Shown here: positions 38,028 through 47,418 of the stretch, piece after piece
Layout: every line of letters begins with the position of its first letter
How positions within the stretch are numbered: position 1 is the stretch's first letter
Origin: Cucumibacter marinus DSM 18995
Lineage (GTDB): Bacteria; Pseudomonadota; Alphaproteobacteria; Rhizobiales; Devosiaceae
Length of the DNA: 64,000 bases
Assembly: GCF_000429865.1 (NCBI RefSeq)
Contig: NZ_KE386979.1
Span: 335,832 to 399,831, forward strand
Reading direction: 5' to 3'
Notes under the pieces: model-generated
What the model was told of the DNA's origin: nothing
Seen by the model: only the letters and a program-made list of their open reading frames with translations
The model's database searches: none
Made by a program: the position numbers and the translations under genes

Positions 38028-39998
38028 GTGGCTCAGCCCCAGCTGCCCAAGACCAAACATTGGCGGTTTTCAATCGATGTGGAACGGATCGGTTGGCTTG
38101 AGCTCGATACGGCGGGCAGCCCCGTCAATGTGCTCGGCCAGGAAGTTCTGACCGAACTGGAAACGCTGGTGCGCCGGATCGAGGACCTGATCGCGTCCGA
38201 CGAGCTCATCGGCGTCGTCATGATGTCGGGCAAGGCCAACGGGTTCTGCGCGGGGGCCGATGTGCGCGAGTTCGATGCCATGTCGGACCCGGCCGTACTG
38301 CCCGAGGCGTTGCGGCGCACCCATGCACTGTTCGAGCGGATCGAGAAGCTGCGCGCGCCCATCGTGGCCGTGATCAGCGGGTTCTGTCTCGGGGGCGGTC
38401 TCGAATTGGCGCTGTCTTGCCATTACCGGGTCGCCGTCAAGGACAAGAGCACCAAGATCGGCTTTCCCGAGGTCAAGCTCGGGCTGTTTCCGGGCTTTGG
38501 CGGCACGGGTCGGTCTATCCGCCTGGCCGGACCGGTGGCGGCGATGACCGCGATGCTGACCGGCAAAGCTTATTCCGCGGGCGCGGCGCGCGGCATGGGG
38601 CTGGTCGACAGGCTGGTGGCGCATCCGGATATGCTGCGCTGGGCCGGACGCAGGGCGGTGATCAGGAAATCTCGGGCCAGGCCCGCCGGCTTCCTCAAAC
38701 GCCTGCCGGCCCTGGGGCCGCTGCGTGGCATGACCGCAAACAAGATGCGCGAGCAGACCGCGAAGAAGGCCAATCCGAAGCACTATCCGGCGCCACACAC
38801 GCTCATCGATCAGTTCGAAAAGTTCGGCGATGATCCGCGGGCCTTCATGCGGGCCGAACTCGAGCATTTCCCCGCACTTATGGAATCCGAGACGGCTGGC
38901 AATTTGCGGCGCGTTTTCTTCCTGTCCGAAAAACTCAAGGAACAGGGCGTCAAGGGCAAGGACAAGCCGGTATTCCGGCGCGTGCATGTGATCGGCGCGG
39001 GGGTGATGGGCGGCGATATTGCGGCCTGGTGCGCCTATCGCGGCATGGCGGTAACCTTGCAGGATCTCGACTTGAAGAGCATCGAGCCGGCCCTCAAGCG
39101 CGCCAAGAAGCTGTTCAGGAAACGCTACAAGACACAGCGTGAGGTCGACGCCGCGATGGCCCGGCTGATCCCCGATGTCGATGGCAAGGGCGTCGGCCGC
39201 GCCGATGTGGTGATCGAGGCGATCGTTGAAAAGCTCGAGGTCAAGCAGAAGGTCTTTGCCGGAATCGAAGACAAGCTCAAGCCCGGGGCGATCCTTGCCA
39301 CCAACACCTCCTCGATCAAACTCGAGGACATTGCAAAGGGTCTGAAATCGCCGGAGCGACTGATCGGCCTGCATTTCTTCAACCCGGTCGCCCAATTGCC
39401 GCTTGTCGAGGTCATCCAGGCCAAGACGAATTCGGATGAGGCGGTGCGGACCGGTTGCTCCTTTGCGCTGGCAATCGCCAAGAGCCCGGTGGTCGTGAAG
39501 TCCGAGCCCGGCTTTCTCGTCAACCGGGTGCTGATGCCCTACATGATGGGCGCGGTGAACCGGGTGGAGAAGGGCGAGAACCCGGTCGTGATCGACAAGG
39601 CTGCAGTCGCCTTCGGCATGCCGATGGGGCCGATCGAGCTGATCGACACGGTCGGGCTCGATATCGGCAAGGCGGTGGCTGAAGAGCTGGGCCATGCGGT
39701 GCCCGATGGATCGCGGTTCGCCAAACTGGTCGAGGCCGGGAAGCTGGGCCGTAAATCGGGTGAAGGCTTCTACACCTGGGAGAAGGGCAAGGCCCAGAAA
39801 CCCGAAGCCCCCGACAGGTCAGGGCTCAACGACCTTGGCCGCGAGCTCGTCAAGCCGTTGGTCGATGAATGCGAGAAATGCGTCGCTCAAGGCATAGTCG
39901 CCGATGAGGGACTGGCGGATATCGGCGTGATTTTCGGAACCGGATTTGCACCGTTCCTGGGCGGGCCCCTGAAGGCCCGCGCGGACGGCAAGGCGTAG
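38028..39998 (+). CDS. fadJ: Bifunctional enoyl-CoA hydratase / 3-hydroxyacyl-CoA dehydrogenase
   Basis: 656 residues, a little shorter than E. coli FadJ. GTG start with AAGGAGTG upstream, 31 bases after fadE. N-terminal crotonase domain (GFCAGADVREF, oxyanion region SGFCLGGGLELAL, GFPEVKLGLFPGFGG); central NAD-binding Rossmann motif GAGVMGGDIA near residue 320; C-terminal dimer domain with LHFFNPV and GEGFYTW. Hydrates and then oxidises the acyl chain. The subtype could also be called fadB-like. Confidence 0.93.
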   Translation: MAQPQLPKTKHWRFSIDVERIGWLELDTAGSPVNVLGQEVLTELETLVRRIEDLIASDELIGVVMMSGKANGFCAGADVREFDAMSDPAVLPEALRRTHALFERIEKLRAPIVAVISGFCLGGGLELALSCHYRVAVKDKSTKIGFPEVKLGLFPGFGGTGRSIRLAGPVAAMTAMLTGKAYSAGAARGMGLVDRLVAHPDMLRWAGRRAVIRKSRARPAGFLKRLPALGPLRGMTANKMREQTAKKANPKHYPAPHTLIDQFEKFGDDPRAFMRAELEHFPALMESETAGNLRRVFFLSEKLKEQGVKGKDKPVFRRVHVIGAGVMGGDIAAWCAYRGMAVTLQDLDLKSIEPALKRAKKLFRKRYKTQREVDAAMARLIPDVDGKGVGRADVVIEAIVEKLEVKQKVFAGIEDKLKPGAILATNTSSIKLEDIAKGLKSPERLIGLHFFNPVAQLPLVEVIQAKTNSDEAVRTGCSFALAIAKSPVVVKSEPGFLVNRVLMPYMMGAVNRVEKGENPVVIDKAAVAFGMPMGPIELIDTVGLDIGKAVAEELGHAVPDGSRFAKLVEAGKLGRKSGEGFYTWEKGKAQKPEAPDRSGLNDLGRELVKPLVDECEKCVAQGIVADEGLADIGVIFGTGFAPFLGGPLKARADGKA

Positions 39999-40007
39999 GG
40001 GAGAGTG

Positions 40008-41300
40008 ATGAGCGAAAAGACCTTGCGCAGAGTGGCGATTGTCGGCGGAACGCGGATCCCGTTCTGCCGCGCCTATTCAGGCTATATCGAGGAATCCAAC
40101 CTTTCCATGCTCAGCGCTGCCTTCACCGGCCTGTCGCAGAAATATGGTCTCAAGGGCGCGCATATCGATGAGGTGATGGCGGGCGCGGTGCTCAACCAGT
40201 CACGCGACTTCAACCTGGCGCGCGAGGCCGCGCTCAATGCCGGATTTGCACCGACGACCCCAGGCACGACCCTGCAGATCGCCTGCGGGACATCCCTGCA
40301 GGCGGCATTGACCATCGGCGCCAAAATCGCGACCGGGGAAATCGAAAGCGGCATTGCCGGGGGATCGGACACGGTCAGTGACAGCCCGATCGTGTTCGGG
40401 GACAAGTTTGCTCACCGCCTGATGGCGGTCAATCGCGCCAAGTCCATGGGCGACAAGCTGAAGGCCATGAAAGGTTTCTCCTTCGGCGAGCTGGCGCCCG
40501 TCGCGCCCTCGACCTCGGAACCGCGCACAGGTCTGTCCATGGGCGAGCATTGCGAGCTGATGGCCAAAGAATGGGGCATTACCCGCGAAGCGCAGGACGA
40601 GTTTGCCCATCAAAGCCACGTCAATGCCGCAGCCGCCTATGAAGAAGGGTTTCACGACGATCTGGTCGTGCCGCATGCCGGCATCTTCGCGGACAACAAT
40701 ATCCGGCCCGACACGACGCTCGAGAAGATGGCGAGCCTCAAGCCAAGCTTCGACAGGCATTCGGGCAACGGGACGCTGACAGCGGCGAACTCGACGCCAC
40801 TTACAGATGGTGCCTCCGCGGTGCTGCTGGCGAGCGAGGAATGGGCGCGGTCACGCGGTTTACCGATAGTTGGTTATTTGCGGGCCGGGGCCGTTTCCGC
40901 GAACGATTTCGCGCATGGTGACGGATTGTTGATGGCACCGACCATCGCGGTTTCAAACTTGTTGCGCAGGGAAGGGCTCGAGTTTGCAGATTTCGATCTC
41001 TTCGAGCTGCACGAGGCCTTTGCGGCGCAAGTTCTGTGCACGCTCAAGGCCTTTTCCGACAAGAAATATAACCGTGACGTGCTGGGACGCGACAAAGTTC
41101 TGGGGAAAATCGATCCCACACGTCTTAACGTTAAAGGATCGAGCCTCGCATATGGTCACCCGTTTGCTGCAACCGGTGCGCGTATTCTCGCGCACACCGC
41201 GAAGCTTGTGCATGAAAATAGTAGTTCGCGCGCATTGATTTCGGTTTGTACGGCGGGTGGCATGGGTGTTGCCGCAATTGTGGAGAACGCCGCGCAATGA
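40008..41300 (+). CDS. fadI: 3-ketoacyl-CoA thiolase / acetyl-CoA acyltransferase
   Basis: 430 residues. Thiolase fold with nucleophile Cys93 (QIACGTSLQAAL), His in LYGHP-like AYGHPFAATGAR, and the second Cys in CTAGGMG. Begins nine bases after fadJ; a GTG three bases earlier is an alternative start. Completes the beta-oxidation cycle by releasing acetyl-CoA. Together fadE-fadJ-fadI forms a full oxidation operon. Confidence 0.93.
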   Translation: MSEKTLRRVAIVGGTRIPFCRAYSGYIEESNLSMLSAAFTGLSQKYGLKGAHIDEVMAGAVLNQSRDFNLAREAALNAGFAPTTPGTTLQIACGTSLQAALTIGAKIATGEIESGIAGGSDTVSDSPIVFGDKFAHRLMAVNRAKSMGDKLKAMKGFSFGELAPVAPSTSEPRTGLSMGEHCELMAKEWGITREAQDEFAHQSHVNAAAAYEEGFHDDLVVPHAGIFADNNIRPDTTLEKMASLKPSFDRHSGNGTLTAANSTPLTDGASAVLLASEEWARSRGLPIVGYLRAGAVSANDFAHGDGLLMAPTIAVSNLLRREGLEFADFDLFELHEAFAAQVLCTLKAFSDKKYNRDVLGRDKVLGKIDPTRLNVKGSSLAYGHPFAATGARILAHTAKLVHENSSSRALISVCTAGGMGVAAIVENAAQ

Positions 41301-41447
41301 GCGCTTGCAAAAGGGTTTTAGGCGGGGATACGCTCGCCTTCGACAACATCCGGTTGTGATGGCCGGGTGCAACCAGACCTGACTATTCTTCGCGCTGACA
41401 AGAAGGAATTCGGGTTTATTTCGTCGTCTAACAGGGAGAGAGACCTA

Positions 41448-43037
41448 ATGAAACTCACTAAACTTCTGACAGCGGCGACCGTCGCTGCGGGCCTGGCGTT
41501 TACCGCCGTACCCGCGCTTGCGGTCACGCTCAACCTGCACAACGGTGCCGAGCCGCGTTCGCTCGACCCGCAGAAAGTTTCGGGTAACTGGGAAGACCGC
41601 CCGGTGTCCGATTACATCGAAGGTCTGATGACCATCGATGCGTCCGGCCAGCCGATCCTCGGCCAGGCTGCGTCCTATGAAATCTCCGAAGACGGCACCG
41701 TCTACACCTTCAAGATCCGTGACGACGCGAACTGGAGCGACGGCGAGCCCGTGACCGCCCAGGATTTCGTGCTCGGCTATCAGCGTCTTGTCGATCCGCA
41801 GACCGCCTCGGAATATGCGTATCTTCAGTACGTCGTTAAGAACGCTGCTGAAATCAACAATGGCGAAATCGAAGATCTCGATCAGCTCGGCGTCAAGGCC
41901 ATCGACGACAAGACCCTTGAAATCACGCTCAACGAGCCGACCCCGTTCTTCCTCGATGCGCTGACCCACTACACCGCCTATCCGAACCCCAAGCACGTCT
42001 ATGACGAAGTGGGCGACGACTGGACCCGTCTTGAGAACCTGGTCGCCAACGGCCCGTACAAGGTTGTCGAGTGGGTGCCCGGCTCCTATCTGCGTTCGGA
42101 AAAGAACGACGCCTATTACAATGCAGACAACGTCCAGATCGACGAAGTGTACTACCACATCCTCGAAGATCAGGCCGCTGCGCTGAACCGCTATCGCGCT
42201 GGCGAGTTCGACATTCTGACCGACTTCCCGGCCGACCAGATCGACTTCCTGAATGCCAACTATCCGGGTGAAGCCCACGTGGCCCCGTTCCTGGGCGTTT
42301 ACTACTACGTGGTGAACCAGATGGACGGTAAGATCCTGGCCGACGAGAACCTGCGCAAGGCTCTGTCGATCTCGATCAACCGCGAAGTGATCGGGCCGGA
42401 CGTGCTCGGCACCGGCGAACTGCCGGCTTACGGCTGGGTCCCGCCGGGGGTCTCCAACTACAAGGGCGAACAGTACATGCCTGCGTGGGCCTCCGAGGAC
42501 TATGCGGATCGTGTGGAAGAAGCCCGTCAGATCATGGCTGATGCCGGCTACACTCCGGATAACCCGCTGAAGCTGCAGCTTCGCTACAACACCAATGACA
42601 ACCACCAGCGCATTGCTGTGGCGATCTCCGCCATGTGGAAGCCGATCGGTGTTGAAGTCGAACTGTTCAACTCGGAAACCCCGGTGCACTACGACGCGCT
42701 GGAATCGGGTGACTTCACGATTGGCCGTGCTGGCTGGATCATGGACTATGATGATGCCATCAACATGCTCGACCTTCTGAAGACCGGCGTCGGCAACAAC
42801 TACGGTCGTTATTCCAACGCGGAATTCGACGCGCTGCTCGACAAGTCGGCCACTCAGACCGATCTGGAAGCCCGTGCGGAAACCCTGCACGCAGCCGAAA
42901 AGATCGCCATGGACGAGTTCGGCGTCATTCCGATTTACTACTATGTGTCGAAAAACGTGGTCGATCCGTCGATCTCGGGCTTCGAGGACAATGCCAAGGA
43001 CCGGCACCTGGTCATGTACATGTCCAAATCCGAGTAA
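41448..43037 (+). CDS. oppA: Oligopeptide ABC transporter, periplasmic binding protein
   Basis: 529 residues. Sec signal peptide MKLTKLLTAATVAAGLAFTAVPALA, then the family-5 solute-binding fold: HNGAEPRSLDPQKVSG, FKIRDDANWSDGEPVTAQDFV, NGPYKVVEWVPGSYL, and VIPIYYYVSKNVV near the end, as in OppA/MppA. Binds peptides in the periplasm. First gene of oppABCDF, followed by a strong hairpin. Confidence 0.95.
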   Translation: MKLTKLLTAATVAAGLAFTAVPALAVTLNLHNGAEPRSLDPQKVSGNWEDRPVSDYIEGLMTIDASGQPILGQAASYEISEDGTVYTFKIRDDANWSDGEPVTAQDFVLGYQRLVDPQTASEYAYLQYVVKNAAEINNGEIEDLDQLGVKAIDDKTLEITLNEPTPFFLDALTHYTAYPNPKHVYDEVGDDWTRLENLVANGPYKVVEWVPGSYLRSEKNDAYYNADNVQIDEVYYHILEDQAAALNRYRAGEFDILTDFPADQIDFLNANYPGEAHVAPFLGVYYYVVNQMDGKILADENLRKALSISINREVIGPDVLGTGELPAYGWVPPGVSNYKGEQYMPAWASEDYADRVEEARQIMADAGYTPDNPLKLQLRYNTNDNHQRIAVAISAMWKPIGVEVELFNSETPVHYDALESGDFTIGRAGWIMDYDDAINMLDLLKTGVGNNYGRYSNAEFDALLDKSATQTDLEARAETLHAAEKIAMDEFGVIPIYYYVSKNVVDPSISGFEDNAKDRHLVMYMSKSE

Positions 43038-43051
43038 TCGGTTCAATCTCT

Positions 43052-43085
43052 CGATGCCGCGGCCGGATTTCCGGCCGCGGTATCG
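43052..43085 (+). terminator. Strong intra-operon hairpin after oppA
   Basis: 10-bp perfect GC stem CCGCGGCCGG/CCGGCCGCGG with loop ATTT, extended by CGAT/ATCG. No T-run, so it more likely protects the oppA message or partly attenuates the permease genes than stops transcription fully. Confidence 0.65.
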
Positions 43086-43144
43086 GTTCGGCCCGGGTGT
43101 GCTGACGACTTCTCGCCGCCCGCCGATCATCAAGGTGCAACGTC

Positions 43145-44068
43145 ATGCTCAACTACACCTTCAGGCGGTTGCTGACCGCCATACCGGTGGCGTTCATCGC
43201 CATTACGGTGTGTTTTTTCATTCTGCGGCTGGCGCCTGGCGGACCGTTTGACGGTGAACGCGCGCTGCCCGCCGAAATCCTGCGAAACCTGAGAGCCCAC
43301 TACAGCCTCGATCAGCCGCTGATCGTGCAGTACTGGATGTATGTGTCCTCGCTGCTGCAGGGCGACTTCGGGCCCTCGATGGTGATCCAGGACTTCACGG
43401 TTTCCGAATTGCTGGCGATTGGCCTGCCGTTCTCGCTGATGCTGGGTTTCACCGCCTTTGTGCTGGCAACCGGTATCGGCATCATCGCCGGTATGGTCGC
43501 TGCGGTCAGGCAGAACCAGTGGCCGGACTACGTGCTCGTTCTCACGGTGATGCTGGGGATCATCATACCCAACTTCCTGATGGCGAACCTGTTGCAGCTC
43601 GCATTCGGGGTCTATCTCGACTGGTTCCCCGCAGGCGGTTTCGTCAACGGCTCGATCCACCACCTCGTGCTACCGATTACCGTGCTGGCCTGGCCGCACG
43701 CCGCGCGGGTGTCGCGGCTGATGCGCGGGTCGATGATCGAGGTACTGGGCACCAACTATGTGCGCACGGCCAAATCCAAGGGTATCGGCGAACGGCTGGT
43801 TCTGGTGCGACACGCGATCAAGCCCGCCCTCATTCCCGTCGTTTCCTATCTCGGGCCGGGGCTGAGCTACCTTCTCACGGGTTCGCTGGTCGTTGAACAG
43901 ATCTTCAGCCTGCCCGGTATCGGCAAATACTTCATCACGGCCGCGCTCAACCGGGATTACGGCCTGGTTCTGGGTACGACCGTTCTGTACATGGGCATCA
44001 TCATCGCGCTCAACCTTCTGGTTGACCTCGTTTATGCGTGGCTCGATCCGAAAGTGAGGTACCGCTGA
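43145..44068 (+). CDS. oppB: Oligopeptide ABC transporter permease OppB
   Basis: 307 residues, six membrane spans. N-terminus MLNYTFRRLLTAIPVAFIAITVCFFILRLAPGGPF is typical. ATP-binding-protein contact loop (EAA motif) RTAKSKGIGERLVLVRHAIKPALIPV. Forms the inner-membrane channel with OppC. Confidence 0.95.
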   Translation: MLNYTFRRLLTAIPVAFIAITVCFFILRLAPGGPFDGERALPAEILRNLRAHYSLDQPLIVQYWMYVSSLLQGDFGPSMVIQDFTVSELLAIGLPFSLMLGFTAFVLATGIGIIAGMVAAVRQNQWPDYVLVLTVMLGIIIPNFLMANLLQLAFGVYLDWFPAGGFVNGSIHHLVLPITVLAWPHAARVSRLMRGSMIEVLGTNYVRTAKSKGIGERLVLVRHAIKPALIPVVSYLGPGLSYLLTGSLVVEQIFSLPGIGKYFITAALNRDYGLVLGTTVLYMGIIIALNLLVDLVYAWLDPKVRYR

Positions 44069-44988
44069 TGGCCGGCATTACTGGCAAGGACGTGGTCCTC
44101 ACGGATTACGCCAAGAAGCTTGAAACCCTCGATGCGCCCAAGGGCCGTTCGCTCACGCAGGACGCGCTTCGACGCCTGTTCGCCAACAAGGCAGCACTGG
44201 TTTCGATCTTCCTTCTCACGGGCCTGGTCCTGATTGCATTCTTCGGGCCGTACTTCCTGCCCTGGAGCTATGATGCGGTGGACTGGAGCAATATCCGCAA
44301 GCCGCCAAATTTCGAGGCAGGCCATTATTTCGGCACCGACCAGAACGGGCGTGACCTGCTGGCGCGTGCGATGCAGGGCACGCAGATGTCGATCATCGTG
44401 GCCGTGGTCGCGACTTTCGTTTCGGTTGTGATCGGCGTCGTCTACGGCGCGGCTTCGGGCTATTTCGGCGGTCGGGTCGATGCGGTCATGATGCGCTTCG
44501 TCGACATCATGTATGCATTGCCCTACATCCTGTTCGTGATCATCCTGGTGGTGATCTTCGGGCGCTCTCCGGTACTGCTGTTCGTGGGGATCGGGGCGAT
44601 CGAATGGCTGACAATGGCGCGGATCGTGCGCGGCCAGACCTTGTCTCTCAAGGAACGCGAGTTCGTTGAGGCGGCTCGGGCCGGCGGGGCAAGACCCTTC
44701 ACCATTATCATGCGTCACATCGTGCCCAATCTGACCGGGCCGGTGGTGATCTATGCGACGCTGACCATTCCCGAAATCATCATTACCGAGAGCTTTCTGT
44801 CCTATCTGGGGCTCGGCGTGCAGGAGCCGCAGACTTCGCTCGGCACTCTGATCTCCAATGGTTCCCAGGTGGCCGAAGCCATGCCGTGGCTGCTGATCTT
44901 CCCGGCCATCATCCTGGTGACCATGCTGCTGTGCCTGACCTATCTGGGCGACGGCCTGCGCGATGCTCTCGATCCGAAGGACCGTTAA
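44068..44988 (+). CDS. oppC: Oligopeptide ABC transporter permease OppC
   Basis: 306 residues from MAGITGKDVV; the ATG shares one base with the oppB stop. Long cytosolic N-terminus then six spans. HYFGTDQNGRDLLARAMQG is the OppC/DppC signature, and EAARAGGARPFTIIMRHIVPNL is the EAA loop. Confidence 0.95.
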   Translation: MAGITGKDVVLTDYAKKLETLDAPKGRSLTQDALRRLFANKAALVSIFLLTGLVLIAFFGPYFLPWSYDAVDWSNIRKPPNFEAGHYFGTDQNGRDLLARAMQGTQMSIIVAVVATFVSVVIGVVYGAASGYFGGRVDAVMMRFVDIMYALPYILFVIILVVIFGRSPVLLFVGIGAIEWLTMARIVRGQTLSLKEREFVEAARAGGARPFTIIMRHIVPNLTGPVVIYATLTIPEIIITESFLSYLGLGVQEPQTSLGTLISNGSQVAEAMPWLLIFPAIILVTMLLCLTYLGDGLRDALDPKDR

Positions 44989-44991
44989 GTC

Positions 44992-45981
44992 ATGACGGAC
45001 GTACTCAAAATCGAAAATCTGTCGGTGGAGTTCCAGCTCCCCGACGGTGTTGTCGAGGCCGTGCGCGACCTCAACTTCACCCTGAGGGAAGGGGAAACGC
45101 TCGCGGTTGTCGGCGAGAGCGGCTCGGGCAAGAGCCAGGCGTTTCTCGCGATCATGGGGCTTCTGGCCAAGAACGGCCGGGCAAAGGGCTCGGCGAAACT
45201 GGGCGATGTCGAACTGGTGGGCATGCCGCCCAGAAAGCTCGACAAATATCGGGGCAAGGACATTGCCATGATCTTCCAGGATCCGATGACTTCGCTCAAC
45301 CCGACCCTGCGGCTCGACCAGCAGCTTTCCGAGGTGCTGGTGGAGCATCAGGGCATCGAACACAATGCGGCGGTCAAGGCCGGCATCGAGATGCTGGAGA
45401 GGGTCGGGATTCCCGAACCGGCCAAGCGTGCCCGGCGCTATCCGCATGAGCTTTCCGGCGGCATGCGGCAGCGTGTGATGATCGCGATGGCACTCTTGTG
45501 CCGGCCCAAGGTGCTGATCGCGGACGAACCGACGACCGCGCTCGACGTCACCGTGCAGGCGCAGATGCTGGACTTGTTCAAGGATCTGACTACCGATCTG
45601 GGAACGGCACTTGTGCTGATTACCCACGACCTTGGCGTCGTTGCCGGCATCGCCGACCGCATGATGGTGATGTATGGCGGGCGTGCGGTTGAGAAGGGCA
45701 CGACGGACGAGTTGTTCTACGACCCGCGACACCCCTATACGCTGGGTTTGCTGCACTCCACGCCGCATGTGGAACAGAAGGGGAAACGGCTCGACCCTAT
45801 CCGCGGCCTGCCGCCCAATCTCGAACATCTGCCCCAGGGCTGCTCGTTTAATCCGCGCTGCGCTTTTGCGTTCGACAAGTGCCGACAGGAGCGCCCGCCC
45901 CTCGAACGGTTCGACGCCAACCGGAGCCGGGCGTGCTTCTATGACGGTGAGATGAGCTATGAAAAGGCGGCCAACGAATGA
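44992..45981 (+). CDS. oppD: Oligopeptide ABC transporter ATPase OppD
   Basis: 329 residues. Walker A GESGSGKS, Q-loop FQDPMTSLNP, signature LSGGMRQR, Walker B VLIADEPTTALD, switch His in LITHDLGVV. The C-terminal oligopeptide-transporter extension has GCSFNPRCAFAFDKC, a Cys-rich Fe-S-binding type motif. Starts three bases after oppC. Confidence 0.95.
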   Translation: MTDVLKIENLSVEFQLPDGVVEAVRDLNFTLREGETLAVVGESGSGKSQAFLAIMGLLAKNGRAKGSAKLGDVELVGMPPRKLDKYRGKDIAMIFQDPMTSLNPTLRLDQQLSEVLVEHQGIEHNAAVKAGIEMLERVGIPEPAKRARRYPHELSGGMRQRVMIAMALLCRPKVLIADEPTTALDVTVQAQMLDLFKDLTTDLGTALVLITHDLGVVAGIADRMMVMYGGRAVEKGTTDELFYDPRHPYTLGLLHSTPHVEQKGKRLDPIRGLPPNLEHLPQGCSFNPRCAFAFDKCRQERPPLERFDANRSRACFYDGEMSYEKAANE

Positions 45982-47027
45982 ATGCCGTAACCGACAACAA
46001 GACACCGCTGCTCGAGGTCAAGGACCTCGACAAGATCTTCTCGATCTCGACCGGGCTGTTTTCGCGTCCCGCCGAGCTCAAGGCCCTCGAAGCCATCGAT
46101 TTCACGCTCTATCAGGGTGAAACGCTCGGGGTTGTGGGGGAATCGGGTTGTGGCAAGTCGACGCTGGGACGCTGTATTCTCCAGCTCCTGCCGCCCGACA
46201 ATGGCCAGGTTTTGTGGCTGGGTAATGATCTCAATGCGATCAGCAACGAGGAAATGCGCAAGCATCGCCGTGACCTGCAGATCATTTTCCAGGATCCGCT
46301 AGCCTCACTCAATCCGCGCATGACCGTGGGTGAGATCATTGCCGATCCGCTCCGGACACTGGCGCCGGAAATCGGCCGCAAGGAGCGCCGTGCGCGTGTC
46401 GTGCGGATGATGGACGCCGTGGGCCTGCTGCCGGAGATGATCAACCGTTACCCGCACGAATTCTCGGGCGGGCAGGCGCAGCGCATCGGCATTGCCCGGG
46501 CGCTGATCACCGAGCCGAAGCTGATCGTTTGCGACGAGCCGGTATCCGCGCTCGATGTGTCGATCCAGGCGCAGATCCTCAACCTGTTGGCGGACCTCAA
46601 GGATCAGTTCAATCTGACCTTGATGTTCATCAGCCACGATCTGTCTGTGGTTCGGCATGTCTCGGATCGTATTCTGGTGCTCTATCTCGGTCGCATGGTC
46701 GAACTGGCCGCCGGGGACGAGCTCTACGATGATCCCAAGCATCCCTACACGCGGGCTTTGTTGACGGCGGTGCCGCTGCCAGACCCGAAGCTGGCCAGGG
46801 GCCGCTCGATCGAGGGTCTGGTCGGGGAGTTGCCTTCTCCGATCAATCCGCCCTCGGGCTGCACCTTCCGCACGCGCTGCCGCTATGCCAATGAGCATTG
46901 CGCGCAAGTGGTGCCGGGTCTCGACAGCATACCGGGCGGGCGCTTCGTGCGTTGTCACCGTTGGGAAGAGATCGACAAGGGCGAAGTCGAGCCGCGCGAC
47001 ATGTCCGTCGTCGGCAGCTGGGCGTAA
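45978..47027 (+). CDS. oppF: Oligopeptide ABC transporter ATPase OppF
   Basis: 349 residues. Walker A GESGCGKS, FQDPLASLNPRM, signature FSGGQAQR, Walker B LIVCDEPVSALD, FISHDLSVV. C-terminal GCTFRTRCRYANEHC extension. ATGA overlap with oppD. Works as heterodimer with OppD to power uptake. Confidence 0.95.
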   Translation: MNAVTDNKTPLLEVKDLDKIFSISTGLFSRPAELKALEAIDFTLYQGETLGVVGESGCGKSTLGRCILQLLPPDNGQVLWLGNDLNAISNEEMRKHRRDLQIIFQDPLASLNPRMTVGEIIADPLRTLAPEIGRKERRARVVRMMDAVGLLPEMINRYPHEFSGGQAQRIGIARALITEPKLIVCDEPVSALDVSIQAQILNLLADLKDQFNLTLMFISHDLSVVRHVSDRILVLYLGRMVELAAGDELYDDPKHPYTRALLTAVPLPDPKLARGRSIEGLVGELPSPINPPSGCTFRTRCRYANEHCAQVVPGLDSIPGGRFVRCHRWEEIDKGEVEPRDMSVVGSWA

Positions 47028-47129
47028 GAAATCATTGCCCGATGACGGGCGGCAGACAGGCCGCCGCCCGCCTCCATTGCTCGGTCCACGGGATTGGGTG
47101 AAACAGGCGCGAATAGGGGCGCGGGCGCG

Positions 47130-47158
47130 TTGACAAGTGGCGCGTCACACCCTATGAA
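47130..47158 (+). promoter_or_regulatory. Sigma-70-type promoter of rpmJ
   Basis: TTGACA (47130-47135), 17 bases, TATGAA (47153-47158). Near-consensus housekeeping promoter 58 bases before the rpmJ start. Confidence 0.75.
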
Positions 47159-47171
47159 GGCGCCCAGCATT

Positions 47172-47194
47172 GGCGCCGCAGGCGCCTATTTTTT
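47172..47194 (+). terminator. Terminator-like hairpin in the rpmJ leader
   Basis: GGCGCC (47172-47177), loop GCA, GGCGCC (47181-47186), then TATTTTTT. A third GGCGCC sits at 47159-47164 and could compete for pairing if it is transcribed. It lies between the promoter and the rpmJ start, so it may act as an attenuator. Confidence 0.5.
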
Positions 47195-47215
47195 GTGAGC
47201 GCAAAGGTAGCCGCC

Positions 47216-47341
47216 ATGAAAATTCGGAATTCGATCAGGGCGCTGGCCAAGCGGCACCGCGACAACAAAGTGGTCCGTCGGCGTGGGCGCATCTACATCA
47301 TCAACAAGGTGAACAAGCGCTTCAAGGCGCGTCAGGGCTAA
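47216..47341 (+). CDS. rpmJ: 50S ribosomal protein L36, zinc-free type
   Basis: 41 residues. [20 protein letters not shown] at the start, then [21 protein letters not shown]. This is the form without the zinc-binding Cys, standard in alphaproteobacteria. It is very basic and sits in the large ribosomal subunit. Preceded by its own promoter and followed by a terminator, so it is a single-gene unit. Confidence 0.95.
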   Translation: MKIRNSIRALAKRHRDNKVVRRRGRIYIINKVNKRFKARQG

Positions 47342-47385
47342 TCGCTCTGGATTGGCCGGTCAGAGCCGGCCCTTCGACCTGTTTG

Positions 47386-47416
47386 ATGGCCCGCTTCGGC
47401 GGGCCATTTTCTTTGT
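47386..47416 (+). terminator. Terminator of rpmJ
   Basis: ATGGCCCGC/GCGGGCCAT-type stem with TTCG loop, followed by TTTTCTTTGTG. A typical rightward terminator between convergent genes. Confidence 0.8.
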
Positions 47417-47418
47417 GT

